Source of the DNA: Alphaproteobacteria bacterium
Lineage (GTDB): Bacteria > Pseudomonadota > Alphaproteobacteria > GCA-2731375
Assembly (NCBI GenBank): GCA_030746295.1
Contig: JASLMY010000247.1
Location: 1-7,184 of the forward strand
Length of the DNA: 7,184 nt
Direction: 5' to 3'
This document shows positions 1-6,578 of the stretch, one piece after another. A program made the position numbers and the translations under genes. A model generated the notes under the pieces. The model was given only the letters and a program-made list of their open reading frames with translations. It did no database searches and was not told where the DNA came from. Numbering within the stretch: the stretch's first letter is position 1; each line of letters starts with the position of its first letter.

Positions 1-222
1 ATCCCGCTCGCAGTCGACAAATTTGACCATGGCACGGTTCTAACCGAAAACACTCCCAAAGTCCGACAGACTGTTAGGGAAGAATTTAGGGCGGGCCTCG
101 TCGTTCGCCACCATGGACCGGAGCGGCGGAATTTGCTACCTACGGGGCGGCCGGGCTGGGGCTCGGATAGGAAAATGGCGGTAAGTCATTTGTAAATCAA
201 TCTGTTACAGGGCAGTCTTAAG
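1..222. other. Lower-GC upstream region of cysS, no supported gene
   Basis: I find no recognisable gene here. The frame of cysS is open from position 1 to a TAA at 193-195, but its conceptual product resembles nothing I know and its third positions are only about 60% GC, well below the genes in the window, so I do not call it the 3' end of an upstream gene. The stretch carries two short palindromes: CAAATTTG at 18-25 and CGGTT-CT-AACCG at 35-46. TTAGGG occurs twice, at 74-79 and 86-91. Neither a convincing -35/-10 pair nor a terminator is visible, although the cysS promoter probably lies here. Confidence 0.4.
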
Positions 223-1575
223 GTGACGATCAGGGTCTACAACACGGCCACGCAGGCCCGTGAGGTGTTCGAGCCGTTGGCGCCGGAGCACGTGCGCCTC
301 TATGTCTGCGGACCCACGGTCTACGACTTCGCCCATATCGGCAACGCCCGGCCGGTGGTGGTCTTCGATGTTCTGGTGCGCCTCCTTCGACGGCACTACG
401 CCAAGGTCACCTATGTGCGCAACATCACCGACATAGAGGACAAGATCAACGATGCCGCGCGTGCCGAGGGTGTTGCTATCGACGTGATCACCGGGCGCAC
501 GACAGAGGCCTATCACCAGGACATGGCGGCGCTCGGCGCGCTGCCGCCCGACGTCGAGCCGCGCGCGACCGATCACGTCGCGGAAATGATCGAGATGATC
601 GAGACCCTGATCGCCAAGGGGCACGCCTACGAGGCCGAGGGTCACGTGCTCTTCAGCGTGCCCTCGATGCCCGACTATGGCGCCTTCGCGCGCCGCAGCC
701 CGGACGAGATGATGGCCGGTGCCCGCATCGAGGTCGCCCCTTACAAGCGCGATCCCATGGACTTTGTGCTTTGGAAGCCATCGGACGCCGAGACCCCTGG
801 CTGGGACAGCCCCTGGGGCCGGGGCCGGCCGGGCTGGCATATCGAGTGCTCGGCGATGGGGAAGTCTTACCTCGGCGTCACTTTCGATATCCACGGTGGT
901 GGCCTCGACCTCGTCTTCCCGCATCACCAGAACGAGATCGCGCAGAGCCATTGCGCCCACGACGGCGCCCCCTTGGCGAAGTACTGGATGCACAACGGCT
1001 ACGTCGTGGTCGAGGGCGAGAAGATGTCGAAGTCGCTCGGCAACTTCTTCACGGTGCGCGAGCTGTTGGAAGAAGGCCATCCGGGTGAGGCCATTCGCCT
1101 GGCCCTGCTGGCGGCGCACTATCGCCAGCCCTTGGACTTCACCCGCGAGGGCCTGGCTCGGGCCAGGCAGACGCTGGACCGCTGGTACCGCGCCGTGGCC
1201 GAGGCGGACGCCGTGGCCGAGCTGCCGGAAGGCGTCATGGCGGCGCTGGAGGATGATCTCAACACGCCATTGGCGATCACCGAGATGCACAAGCTGGCCG
1301 ATGCGGCGCTCGGCGGCGATGCGGTCGCCGCCGCCGCGCTGAAGGCGGCGGGGACGGTCATGGGGCTGCTCGAGGAAACGGCGAGCGATTGGTTCCAGGG
1401 TGACGATGGCGGTGGCCTTTCGGCCGAGGCCATTGAGGCGCAAATTGCAACACGGTCGAAAGCACGAAAAAACAAAGACTTCCAAGCGTCGGATAAGATA
1501 CGAGATGAATTGTTGGATCAAGGCGTGATCTTGGAAGACAAGCCCGACGGCACGACGGAATGGCGGCGCGCGTGA
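223..1575 (+). CDS. cysS: Cysteinyl-tRNA synthetase
   Basis: Cytoplasmic class I aminoacyl-tRNA synthetase that activates cysteine with ATP and charges tRNA-Cys. The 450-residue product is close to the usual length (about 460). The N-terminal Rossmann catalytic domain carries HIGN at residues 38-41, the alphaproteobacterial variant of HIGH, and KMSKS at 267-271. The four ligands of the cysteine-selecting zinc site are all present at the E. coli positions or one off: Cys29, Cys209, His234 and Glu238. A DALR-type helical tRNA-binding region follows, ending in the typical KNKDFQASDKIRDEL tail. The GTG at 223 is the only start that gives the family N-terminus (MTIRVYNT); the frame is closed by TAA at 193-195 and no ATG lies between. 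AAGG abuts the GTG, too close to be a good ribosome binding site. Codon 407 onward (1441-1540) drops to about 43% GC, unlike the rest of the gene. It overlaps or nearly abuts cimA, which suggests one transcript. Confidence 0.98.
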   Translation: MTIRVYNTATQAREVFEPLAPEHVRLYVCGPTVYDFAHIGNARPVVVFDVLVRLLRRHYAKVTYVRNITDIEDKINDAARAEGVAIDVITGRTTEAYHQDMAALGALPPDVEPRATDHVAEMIEMIETLIAKGHAYEAEGHVLFSVPSMPDYGAFARRSPDEMMAGARIEVAPYKRDPMDFVLWKPSDAETPGWDSPWGRGRPGWHIECSAMGKSYLGVTFDIHGGGLDLVFPHHQNEIAQSHCAHDGAPLAKYWMHNGYVVVEGEKMSKSLGNFFTVRELLEEGHPGEAIRLALLAAHYRQPLDFTREGLARARQTLDRWYRAVAEADAVAELPEGVMAALEDDLNTPLAITEMHKLADAALGGDAVAAAALKAAGTVMGLLEETASDWFQGDDGGGLSAEAIEAQIATRSKARKNKDFQASDKIRDELLDQGVILEDKPDGTTEWRRA

Positions 1576-1580
1576 TCGCC

Positions 1581-3221
1581 ATGGAGCGAATATACCTCTT
1601 CGACACGACGTTACGGGACGGGGCGCAGACCTCGGGCGTCAACTTCTCGGTCGAGGACAAGAAGCTGATCGCAGAGGCGTTGGATCGTCTCGGCATCGAC
1701 TATGTCGAGGGCGGCTGGCCCGGCGCCAACCCAACCGACAGCGCCTTCTTCGAGGCCGCGCCGACGCTTCGGACCGCGAAGATGACCGCCTTCGGCATGA
1801 CCCGCCGGCCGGGACGCAGCGCCGACAACGATCCGGGCTTTCAGGCGGTGTTGGGTGCCGGTGCCGCAGTGGTCTGCCTGGTCGGCAAGACCTGGGACTT
1901 CCACGTCGATGCTGCCTTGGAAATCCCGAGACCCGAAAACGTCGCCGTCATCGCCGACAGCACCCGCGCCGTCCTCGACCGCGGCCTGGAAGCGATGTTC
2001 GATGCCGAGCATTTCTTCGACGGCTACAAGGCCAACGCCGGCTATGCCCTCGAGTGCTTGGCAGCCGCCTTGGAGGCCGGTGCCCGCTGGATCGTGCTCT
2101 GCGACACCAACGGCGGTACGCTGCCCGACGAGGTCGGGCGGATCGTCAGCGAAGTAGCGGCAGTGGTGCCGCCCGAAAAGCTCGGCATCCACGCCCACAA
2201 CGATACCGGCAATGCCGTCGCCAACAGCCTGGTCGCGGTGCAGGCCGGCGCCCGCATGGTGCAGGGGACCTTGAACGGCCTCGGCGAGCGCTGCGGCAAC
2301 GCCGATCTGGTGACCGTGATCCCGAGCCTCACGTTGAAGCCCCAATTCGCCGAGCGCTTCACGTGCGGCCTCGATGCCGAGCAGCTGCGCCACCTGACGC
2401 CGACCTCGCACCTCCTGGACGAGCTCTTGAACCGGGCGCCCGACCGGCATGCGCCCTATGTCGGCGCCAACGCCTTCGCGCACAAAGGCGGATTGCACGT
2501 CTCGGCGGTACTGAAGGACCCGACGACCTACGAGCATGTCGCACCAGAACTGGTGGGCAACGCCCGAACCGTGCTGGTCTCCGACCAGTCGGGACGCTCC
2601 AACGTCCTGGCCCGCCTGGCCGAGGTCGGGATCGAGCTCGAGCCCAAGGATCCCCGCATCGAGCGACTGCTGTCGGAGGTCAAGCAGCGCGAGTTCGAGG
2701 GCTACGCCTACGACGGCGCCGAGGCCAGCTTCGAGCTGATGGCCCGGCGCACCCTCGACCAGGTGCCGGACTATTTCGAGGTCGAGGGCTTTCGCGTCAT
2801 GGTCGAGCGCCGCCACAACGCGCTCGGCCAGCTGATCTCTGTCTCCGAGGCGACGGTCAAGCTCACCATCGAGGGCCGCGAGATCATGTCGGTGGCCGAA
2901 GGCAACGGGCCGGTGAACGCCCTCGACAACGCCATCCGCAAGGACTTCGGCGTCTATGCCGAGCACATCGCCGACTTGCGGCTGGTCGACTACAAGGTCC
3001 GGATCCTCGATGGCGGCACCGAGGCGGTGACCCGGGTGCTGATCGAGAGCGCCGACCGCCACGGCGAGCGTTGGTTCACGGTCGGGGTCTCAGCCAACAT
3101 CGTCGATGCCTCGTTCCAGGCGCTCTTCGATTCCATCGTCTACAAGCTCTACCGCGAAGGCGCGCCGTCTGGTGCCGTCGCCTTGCGCCCGCCGACGGCC
3201 GAGAAGGCCGACGCCGGCTGA
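1581..3221 (+). CDS. cimA: Citramalate synthase
   Basis: Condenses pyruvate and acetyl-CoA to (R)-citramalate, the entry to the threonine-independent route to 2-oxobutanoate and isoleucine. From the ATG at 1581 the product has 546 residues, normal for the long TIGR00977 branch of the 2-isopropylmalate/homocitrate synthase family. The HMGL-like TIM barrel opens with FDTTLRDGAQ (residues 7-16, catalytic Arg12 and metal-binding Asp13), followed by the branch-typical GGWPGANPTD, the metal motif HAHND at 204-208 and GLGERCGN at 233-240. A C-terminal LeuA-type dimer/allosteric domain starts near residue 400 (RRHNALGQLISVSEA), where isoleucine feedback would be expected. Start choice: 1581 fits the family N-terminus (MERIYLFDTT), but in-frame ATG 1560 and GTG 1572 also exist; GTG 1572 would form a GTGA overlap with the cysS stop. 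No start has a strong ribosome binding site. 2-Isopropylmalate or homocitrate synthase are less likely alternatives. Confidence 0.95.
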   Translation: MERIYLFDTTLRDGAQTSGVNFSVEDKKLIAEALDRLGIDYVEGGWPGANPTDSAFFEAAPTLRTAKMTAFGMTRRPGRSADNDPGFQAVLGAGAAVVCLVGKTWDFHVDAALEIPRPENVAVIADSTRAVLDRGLEAMFDAEHFFDGYKANAGYALECLAAALEAGARWIVLCDTNGGTLPDEVGRIVSEVAAVVPPEKLGIHAHNDTGNAVANSLVAVQAGARMVQGTLNGLGERCGNADLVTVIPSLTLKPQFAERFTCGLDAEQLRHLTPTSHLLDELLNRAPDRHAPYVGANAFAHKGGLHVSAVLKDPTTYEHVAPELVGNARTVLVSDQSGRSNVLARLAEVGIELEPKDPRIERLLSEVKQREFEGYAYDGAEASFELMARRTLDQVPDYFEVEGFRVMVERRHNALGQLISVSEATVKLTIEGREIMSVAEGNGPVNALDNAIRKDFGVYAEHIADLRLVDYKVRILDGGTEAVTRVLIESADRHGERWFTVGVSANIVDASFQALFDSIVYKLYREGAPSGAVALRPPTAEKADAG

Positions 3222-3238
3222 GCGCTCGGCCGACTGCG

Positions 3239-4000
3239 ATGGCGGGCACGAATTCGACGGCGAGGCTGCTGCAGGGCGGCCCCGTCATCGTCCTGGTCCG
3301 CCCGCAGCTCGGCGAAAACATCGGTGCTGCGGCGCGGGCGATGCTGAATTTCGGGCTTTCCGAGATGCGTCTGGTGTCGCCGCGTGACGGCTGGCCGAAC
3401 GAGGCCGCCCGGGCCATGGCGAGCCGTGCCGACCGGGTGCTCGATGACGCCCAGGTCTTCGACAGCACCGATAGCGCGATCGTCGACCTCAGGTTGCTGC
3501 TGGCGACCACGGCGCGGCCCCGCGACATGGAGAAGCCGGTCCTGACGCCACGTGAAGCCGCGGCGGAGCTGCGCGCGGCCGAGGCCCGGGGCGAGGCGGC
3601 GGGCGTTCTTTTCGGGGCCGAGCGCTCGGGCCTCGACAACGAGGACGTGAGCCGCGCCCAAGCCGTCGTCGAGGTGCCGGCCAATCCTGGCTTCGCCTCG
3701 CTGAACCTGGCTCAGGCGGTGTTGTTGATCGGCTACGAATGGTTCCAGCTCGGTAACGCGGCGGTGTCGGGGGCGGGGGCCGAGGAATCGCCGCCCGCGA
3801 CCCTCGAAGGGTTCAACTATTTCTTTGGCCGACTGGAGCAAGCCCTTGATGAAAAGGGATTCTTGAAACCTCCGGAAAAGCGTCCTTCAATGCTGCGCAA
3901 CATCCGCAACATGTTGACCCGGGCCCGCTTCACGGAGCAGGACTTGCGAACACTCCACGGCATCCTGAGCGCCCTCAAGCGTGGGGGCGACGAGAGCTGA
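3239..4000 (+). CDS. trmJ: tRNA (cytidine/uridine-2'-O-)-methyltransferase, TrmJ type
   Basis: SPOUT-fold, SAM-dependent RNA methyltransferase of the TrmH family. TrmJ members methylate the ribose of nucleotide 32 in the tRNA anticodon loop. The 253-residue product shows the three family motifs: motif 1 RPQLGENIGAAARAML (residues 21-36, key Asn27 and Arg33), motif 2 GVLFGAERSGLDNED (122-136) and motif 3 around PANPGFASLNLAQAV (147-161). The last two form the knotted SAM site. The C-terminal extension (about 180-253, with LKPPEKRPSMLRNIRNM) is typical of TrmJ rather than short TrmL. The frame is open far upstream through cimA, but that is high-GC shadow; ATG 3239 is the first start that leaves a normal N-terminus and sits 17 bases after the cimA stop. 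No clear ribosome binding site precedes it, so translational coupling to cimA is plausible. The exact target base is inferred from the family. Confidence 0.93.
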   Translation: MAGTNSTARLLQGGPVIVLVRPQLGENIGAAARAMLNFGLSEMRLVSPRDGWPNEAARAMASRADRVLDDAQVFDSTDSAIVDLRLLLATTARPRDMEKPVLTPREAAAELRAAEARGEAAGVLFGAERSGLDNEDVSRAQAVVEVPANPGFASLNLAQAVLLIGYEWFQLGNAAVSGAGAEESPPATLEGFNYFFGRLEQALDEKGFLKPPEKRPSMLRNIRNMLTRARFTEQDLRTLHGILSALKRGGDES

Positions 4001-4002
4001 GG

Positions 4003-4050
4003 TATGTCGTCATCCCAAGGCTGCCATGGGAGGGACCGAGGACCCGTGGA
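4003..4050. repeat. Candidate dispersed palindromic intergenic repeat
   Basis: This patch between trmJ and the rpsD promoter is built of nested short inverted repeats: TCCCA (4013-4017) with TGGGA (4027-4031), and CCATGGG (4024-4030) with CCCGTGG (4043-4049, one G-U pair). The GTCATCCC start and the GGACC/GGACCC pattern resemble the short palindromic repeats scattered between genes in many alphaproteobacteria. Only one copy is in the window, so repetition is not shown. A role as a trmJ transcript-end structure is possible, but no T-run follows. Confidence 0.35.
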
Positions 4051-4077
4051 GAGCGCCGGCAGCCAGCGCTTTCGCGT

Positions 4078-4106
4078 TTGACAGTGCCGGGGGGAGGCTG
4101 TATGAC
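4078..4106 (+). promoter_or_regulatory. Sigma-70-type promoter for rpsD
   Basis: A perfect -35 hexamer TTGACA (4078-4083) is separated by exactly 17 bases from TATGAC (4101-4106, 4 of 6 matches to TATAAT). Transcription would start near 4113, giving a leader of about 77 bases before the rpsD ATG. The bases after the -10 (GGCGCC, 4107-4112) form a GC-rich discriminator, a property of promoters under stringent control in well-studied proteobacteria; that control is inference here. Confidence 0.75.
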
Positions 4107-4112
4107 GGCGCC

Positions 4113-4189
4113 TCCGGCGCGGCTTTCAGTTGGGGAGCCAGTGCCTCTCCGTCGAGCCGCAGCCGACATCCCGTGGAAGATAGGCGTTC
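4113..4189 (+). promoter_or_regulatory. Foldable 5' leader of rpsD, possible S4 autoregulatory site
   Basis: The predicted leader can form two adjacent hairpins: GGGGAG (4132-4137) with CTCTCC (4145-4150, one G-U pair, 7-base loop), and GTCG (4151-4154) with CGAC (4164-4167). They end just before a weak ribosome binding site GGAAGA (4174-4179), 10 bases from the ATG. S4 represses translation by binding a leader structure in enterobacteria and in Bacillus, so an analogous site is conceivable. I do not recognise a known S4 leader motif, and short GC-rich hairpins arise easily by chance. Confidence 0.3.
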
Positions 4190-4807
4190 ATGACCAAGCG
4201 TGTTAGCTCGAAATACAAGCTCAATCGCCGCCTCGGCGAGAATCTCTGGGGCCGGCCGAAGAGCCCGGTGAACCGGCGCGATTATCCGCCCGGGCAGCAT
4301 GGTCAGGCGCGCCGACGCAAGGCCTCCGATTTCGGCGTCCAGCTGGCGGCGAAGCAGAAGTTGCGCGGCTACTACGGCAACATCACCGAGAAGCAGTTCC
4401 GCCGCACCTATGGCGAGGCGGTGAAGGGCCGTGGCGACACCTCGGAGAACCTGATCGGGCTTCTGGAGCGGCGGCTCGACGCCGTCGTCTACCGCATGAA
4501 GTTCGTGCCGACGGTGTTCGCGGCCCGGCAGTTCGTCAACCATGGCCACGTCCATGTCAACGGCCGGCGGGTGACGATCCCGAGTTTCCGGGTCCGCGAG
4601 GGCGACGTCATCGAGGTCCGGGAGAAGTCGCGGCAGATGGTGATGCTGTTGGAGGCGATCGAGTCGCCGGAGCGCGACGTTCCCGACTACGTCGACGTCG
4701 ACTACAAGCAGATGCGCGGCACCTTCCTGCGCCAGCCCAAGCTCGCCGACGTGCCCTATCCGGTGCAGATGGAGCCCAATCTCGTCATCGAGTTCTATTC
4801 GCGCTGA
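4190..4807 (+). CDS. rpsD: 30S ribosomal protein S4
   Basis: Primary 16S rRNA-binding protein that nucleates assembly of the 30S body and sits near the mRNA entry channel. The 205-residue product is the full family length. The N-terminal part (residues 1-94) has the alphaproteobacterial pattern [18 protein letters not shown] and PPGQHGQ, without the zinc-binding cysteines found in some other S4 proteins. The S4 RNA-binding domain spans about 95-155, with [26 protein letters not shown] and VNGRRV. The C-terminus NLVIEFYSR is canonical. It appears to be transcribed alone: a good promoter lies at 4078-4106 and an intrinsic terminator follows 26 bases after the stop. In E. coli rpsD sits in the alpha operon; a separate locus, as here, is usual in alphaproteobacteria. 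Confidence 0.99.
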   Translation: MTKRVSSKYKLNRRLGENLWGRPKSPVNRRDYPPGQHGQARRRKASDFGVQLAAKQKLRGYYGNITEKQFRRTYGEAVKGRGDTSENLIGLLERRLDAVVYRMKFVPTVFAARQFVNHGHVHVNGRRVTIPSFRVREGDVIEVREKSRQMVMLLEAIESPERDVPDYVDVDYKQMRGTFLRQPKLADVPYPVQMEPNLVIEFYSR

Positions 4808-4833
4808 CGCCACCGGCGATCTCACGAAAACGC

Positions 4834-4870
4834 AAGGCGCGCCCGAGAAGATCGGTCGCGCCTTTGCTTT
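4834..4870 (+). terminator. Rho-independent terminator after rpsD
   Basis: AAGGCGCG (4834-4841) pairs perfectly with CGCGCCTT (4857-4864), and inside it CCGA (4843-4846) pairs with TCGG (4852-4855) around a GAAGA loop. The stem runs into TTTGCTTT (4863-4870). On the minus strand the same stem is followed by GCGTTTTCG, so it could also work weakly in reverse. It separates rpsD from ilvE. Confidence 0.85.
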
Positions 4871-4940
4871 GTCGTCTTTCGGGAATGTTTGGTCTACCAT
4901 CGGCGGCGGCGGGCGGTATCGCCGGCAGGTTGGGCATTGA

Positions 4941-4948
4941 GAGAGAGG
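4941..4948 (+). promoter_or_regulatory. Ribosome binding site that sets the ilvE start
   Basis: GAGAGAGG ends 7 bases before the ATG at 4956 but only 4 bases before the adjacent in-frame GTG at 4953. The spacing favours the ATG. Confidence 0.7.
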
Positions 4949-4955
4949 TAGCGTG

Positions 4956-5900
4956 ATGGACGCGGGGAAGTATGTTCACTTCGACGGTGAGTTGGTGCCG
5001 AGGGACGAGGCCAAGATCCACGTCTTCACACCGGCGGTCCGTTTCGGCGCCCACGTCTTCGAGGGCATTCGCGCCTACTGGAACGAGGATGCCGAGGAGC
5101 TCTACGTCTTCCGCCTGGCCGAGCATCTGGAACGGATGCGCCACGGGATGAAGGTGATGCGCTACGACCGCATCCCCTCGGTGGCCGAGATGGAAGCGAT
5201 CGTTCTCGACTGCATTCGCGCCAACGAGCACCGAGGCGACATCGGAATTCGGCTTTCGGCCTACGTCGTGGGCGACGGCTTCATCGACGCCTCGAGCCCG
5301 ATCTCCCTCATGTGCGGCACCGAGGCGGGTGCTGCGAAGGGCATCGAGGACAAGAAGATCCGCACCATGGTGACCTCGTGGCAGCGGATCAGCGACAATG
5401 CCATGCCGGGCCGCTTGAAGTGCGCCGCGAACTACCAGAACGGCCGGCTCGGCCTGATGCAGGCGCGCGATGCCGGCTTCGACGAGGCGATCTTCTTGAC
5501 GCCCGAGGGCAAGGTCGCGGAAGGGGCGGGCGCCTGCATCTTCATGATCCGGGGCGGTCAGCCGGCGACGCCGCCGATCACCGCCGGCATCCTGGAGAGC
5601 GTCACGCGGGATACGATGCTGACGCTCTTCGCCGACAAGATCGGCCAGCCCGCGATCGAACGGCAGATCGACCGCACCGAGCTCTACATGGCGGAGGAGC
5701 TCTTCTTCTGCGGCTCGGCCTACGAGGTGCACCCGATCGTCGACGTCGACGGCATCAGTGTTGGCGAGGGCGAGGTCGGGCCGGTCTCGGCCAGCGTCTG
5801 GGATCACTACGAGGCCTTGGTGCGCGGCCAGGTGCCGGATCATCCCGAATGGCGGACGCCGGTCTACGGCAGCCAAGGCGTGGAGGCCGCCGCCGAATAG
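4956..5900 (+). CDS. ilvE: Branched-chain amino acid aminotransferase
   Basis: PLP-dependent fold-type IV transaminase that interconverts leucine, isoleucine and valine with their 2-oxo acids using glutamate/2-oxoglutarate; it is the last step of branched-chain amino acid synthesis. The 314-residue product has the usual length. The N-terminal domain shows RFGAHVFEGIRAYW (residues 29-42). The PLP Schiff-base lysine is Lys155 in GRLKCAANYQNGRLGLM, and Glu189 in VAEGAGACIF is the residue expected to contact the pyridine nitrogen. TPPITAGILESVTRDT is the typical cofactor-phosphate segment. The GTG at 4953 is a possible start one codon earlier, but the ribosome binding site favours ATG 4956. It follows the rpsD terminator, so it needs its own promoter in 4871-4940, where I see only weak matches. 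D-amino-acid transaminase and aminodeoxychorismate lyase share the fold but fit the motifs less well. Together with cimA it supports isoleucine synthesis. Confidence 0.95.
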   Translation: MDAGKYVHFDGELVPRDEAKIHVFTPAVRFGAHVFEGIRAYWNEDAEELYVFRLAEHLERMRHGMKVMRYDRIPSVAEMEAIVLDCIRANEHRGDIGIRLSAYVVGDGFIDASSPISLMCGTEAGAAKGIEDKKIRTMVTSWQRISDNAMPGRLKCAANYQNGRLGLMQARDAGFDEAIFLTPEGKVAEGAGACIFMIRGGQPATPPITAGILESVTRDTMLTLFADKIGQPAIERQIDRTELYMAEELFFCGSAYEVHPIVDVDGISVGEGEVGPVSASVWDHYEALVRGQVPDHPEWRTPVYGSQGVEAAAE

Positions 5901-5945
5901 TCCGAGGCGCGTCCCGAGACCGAAACGGGGGCGGCAAGCTTTCAG

Positions 5946-6578
5946 ATGTGGCGACAGGCAATGAGGCGCGTCGGTCGTTGGCTGGCGCTCTCTCTCGCCT
6001 TCGCGCTGCTCGTCGGTGAGACCGCCACGACGGGGTTGGCCAATGCGACGGTCACCATCCACGTTACCAGCAACGGCTGGCATACCAACATCGTCGTCGC
6101 CCGGGCGGACCTAGCGGCCGGGTCCGTGCCCGAGGTGGCCGACCTTCCCGAGGCCCGCTATCTCAGCTTCGGCTGGGGCGACGCCGAATACTATCCGGCG
6201 CGGCGGCCGACCTTCGGCATGGCGTTGGGGGCGGCGTTGCAACCGACGCCGGCGGTCGTCCACTTGGCCGGCTTCGCGGCACCGCCCGGCGAGGCCTTGC
6301 CCTCGGCCGAGGTCATTTCGCTGAAGCTCTCGGCGGGTGGCTTTCGGAGCCTAGTGACCTATCTGCATGGCAGTTTCGCTCGCGGCGGCGCCGACCGGAT
6401 CGCCGCCACTGGTCACGGACTCTATCGCATGAGCGGCTTCTACCCGGCCACCGGCGAGTTCCACCTCTTCAACACTTGCAATACCTGGACGGCACGAGGG
6501 CTGCAGGCCGCCGGTCTCGACATCGACATCGCCAGTGCCACCAGCGCCGAGGACGTGATGGCCCAGCTCCGCGACTAG
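5946..6578 (+). CDS. Exported DUF2459 / TIGR02117 family protein
   Basis: The function is unknown; some members have been named urease-associated from gene context, but no urease gene is visible here. The 210-residue product begins with a signal peptide: positive residues ([11 protein letters not shown]), a hydrophobic core (about 12-24) and a plausible cleavage site after Ala-Asn-Ala34. The mature part shows the family blocks in order: NGWHTNIVV (43-51, His46), [15 protein letters not shown], the block containing [11 protein letters not shown], and [20 protein letters not shown] (172-191, Cys178). A conserved His before a conserved Cys suggests, without proof, a permuted papain-like fold. 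ATG 5961 is an alternative start that keeps the signal peptide; neither start has a strong ribosome binding site. The gene begins 45 bases after ilvE with no terminator between, so they may share a transcript. Its stop overlaps that of the opposing ndk gene. Confidence 0.88.
   Translation: MWRQAMRRVGRWLALSLAFALLVGETATTGLANATVTIHVTSNGWHTNIVVARADLAAGSVPEVADLPEARYLSFGWGDAEYYPARRPTFGMALGAALQPTPAVVHLAGFAAPPGEALPSAEVISLKLSAGGFRSLVTYLHGSFARGGADRIAATGHGLYRMSGFYPATGEFHLFNTCNTWTARGLQAAGLDIDIASATSAEDVMAQLRD

Noticed and set aside
1..195. Open frame from the left edge to TAA at 193-195 as the 3' end of an upstream gene
   Set aside because: Weak third-position GC bias and no recognisable protein; kept only as a note in the region entry.
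334..345. HIGN instead of HIGH in CysRS as a sign of a damaged enzyme
   Set aside because: HIGN is a common variant in alphaproteobacterial CysRS; zinc ligands and KMSKS are intact.
205..1521. 438-codon open frame antisense to cysS
   Set aside because: Shadow of a GC-rich gene; the product has no recognisable family pattern, while the sense strand encodes a complete CysRS.
1611..3062. 483-codon open frame antisense to cimA
   Set aside because: Same high-GC shadow effect; the composition mirrors cimA codons and no family is recognisable.
2054..3238. Long upstream extension of the trmJ frame, which would make a 648-residue fusion
   Set aside because: The extension is Arg/Ala/Gly-rich out-of-frame cimA sequence; TrmJ homology starts right after ATG 3239.
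4108..4120. GCGCC-TCC-GGCGC hairpin as a terminator for trmJ
   Set aside because: No T-run follows, and it overlaps the expected rpsD transcription start, so it is more likely part of the promoter discriminator.
4869..4900. Possible ilvE promoter, TTGTCG with TACCAT
   Set aside because: The spacer is 20 bases and both hexamers are weak, so I do not list it as a feature.
4785..6083. 432-codon open frame antisense to ilvE
   Set aside because: Shadow frame; it also runs across the rpsD terminator and the intergenic gap without any sign of its own start or family.
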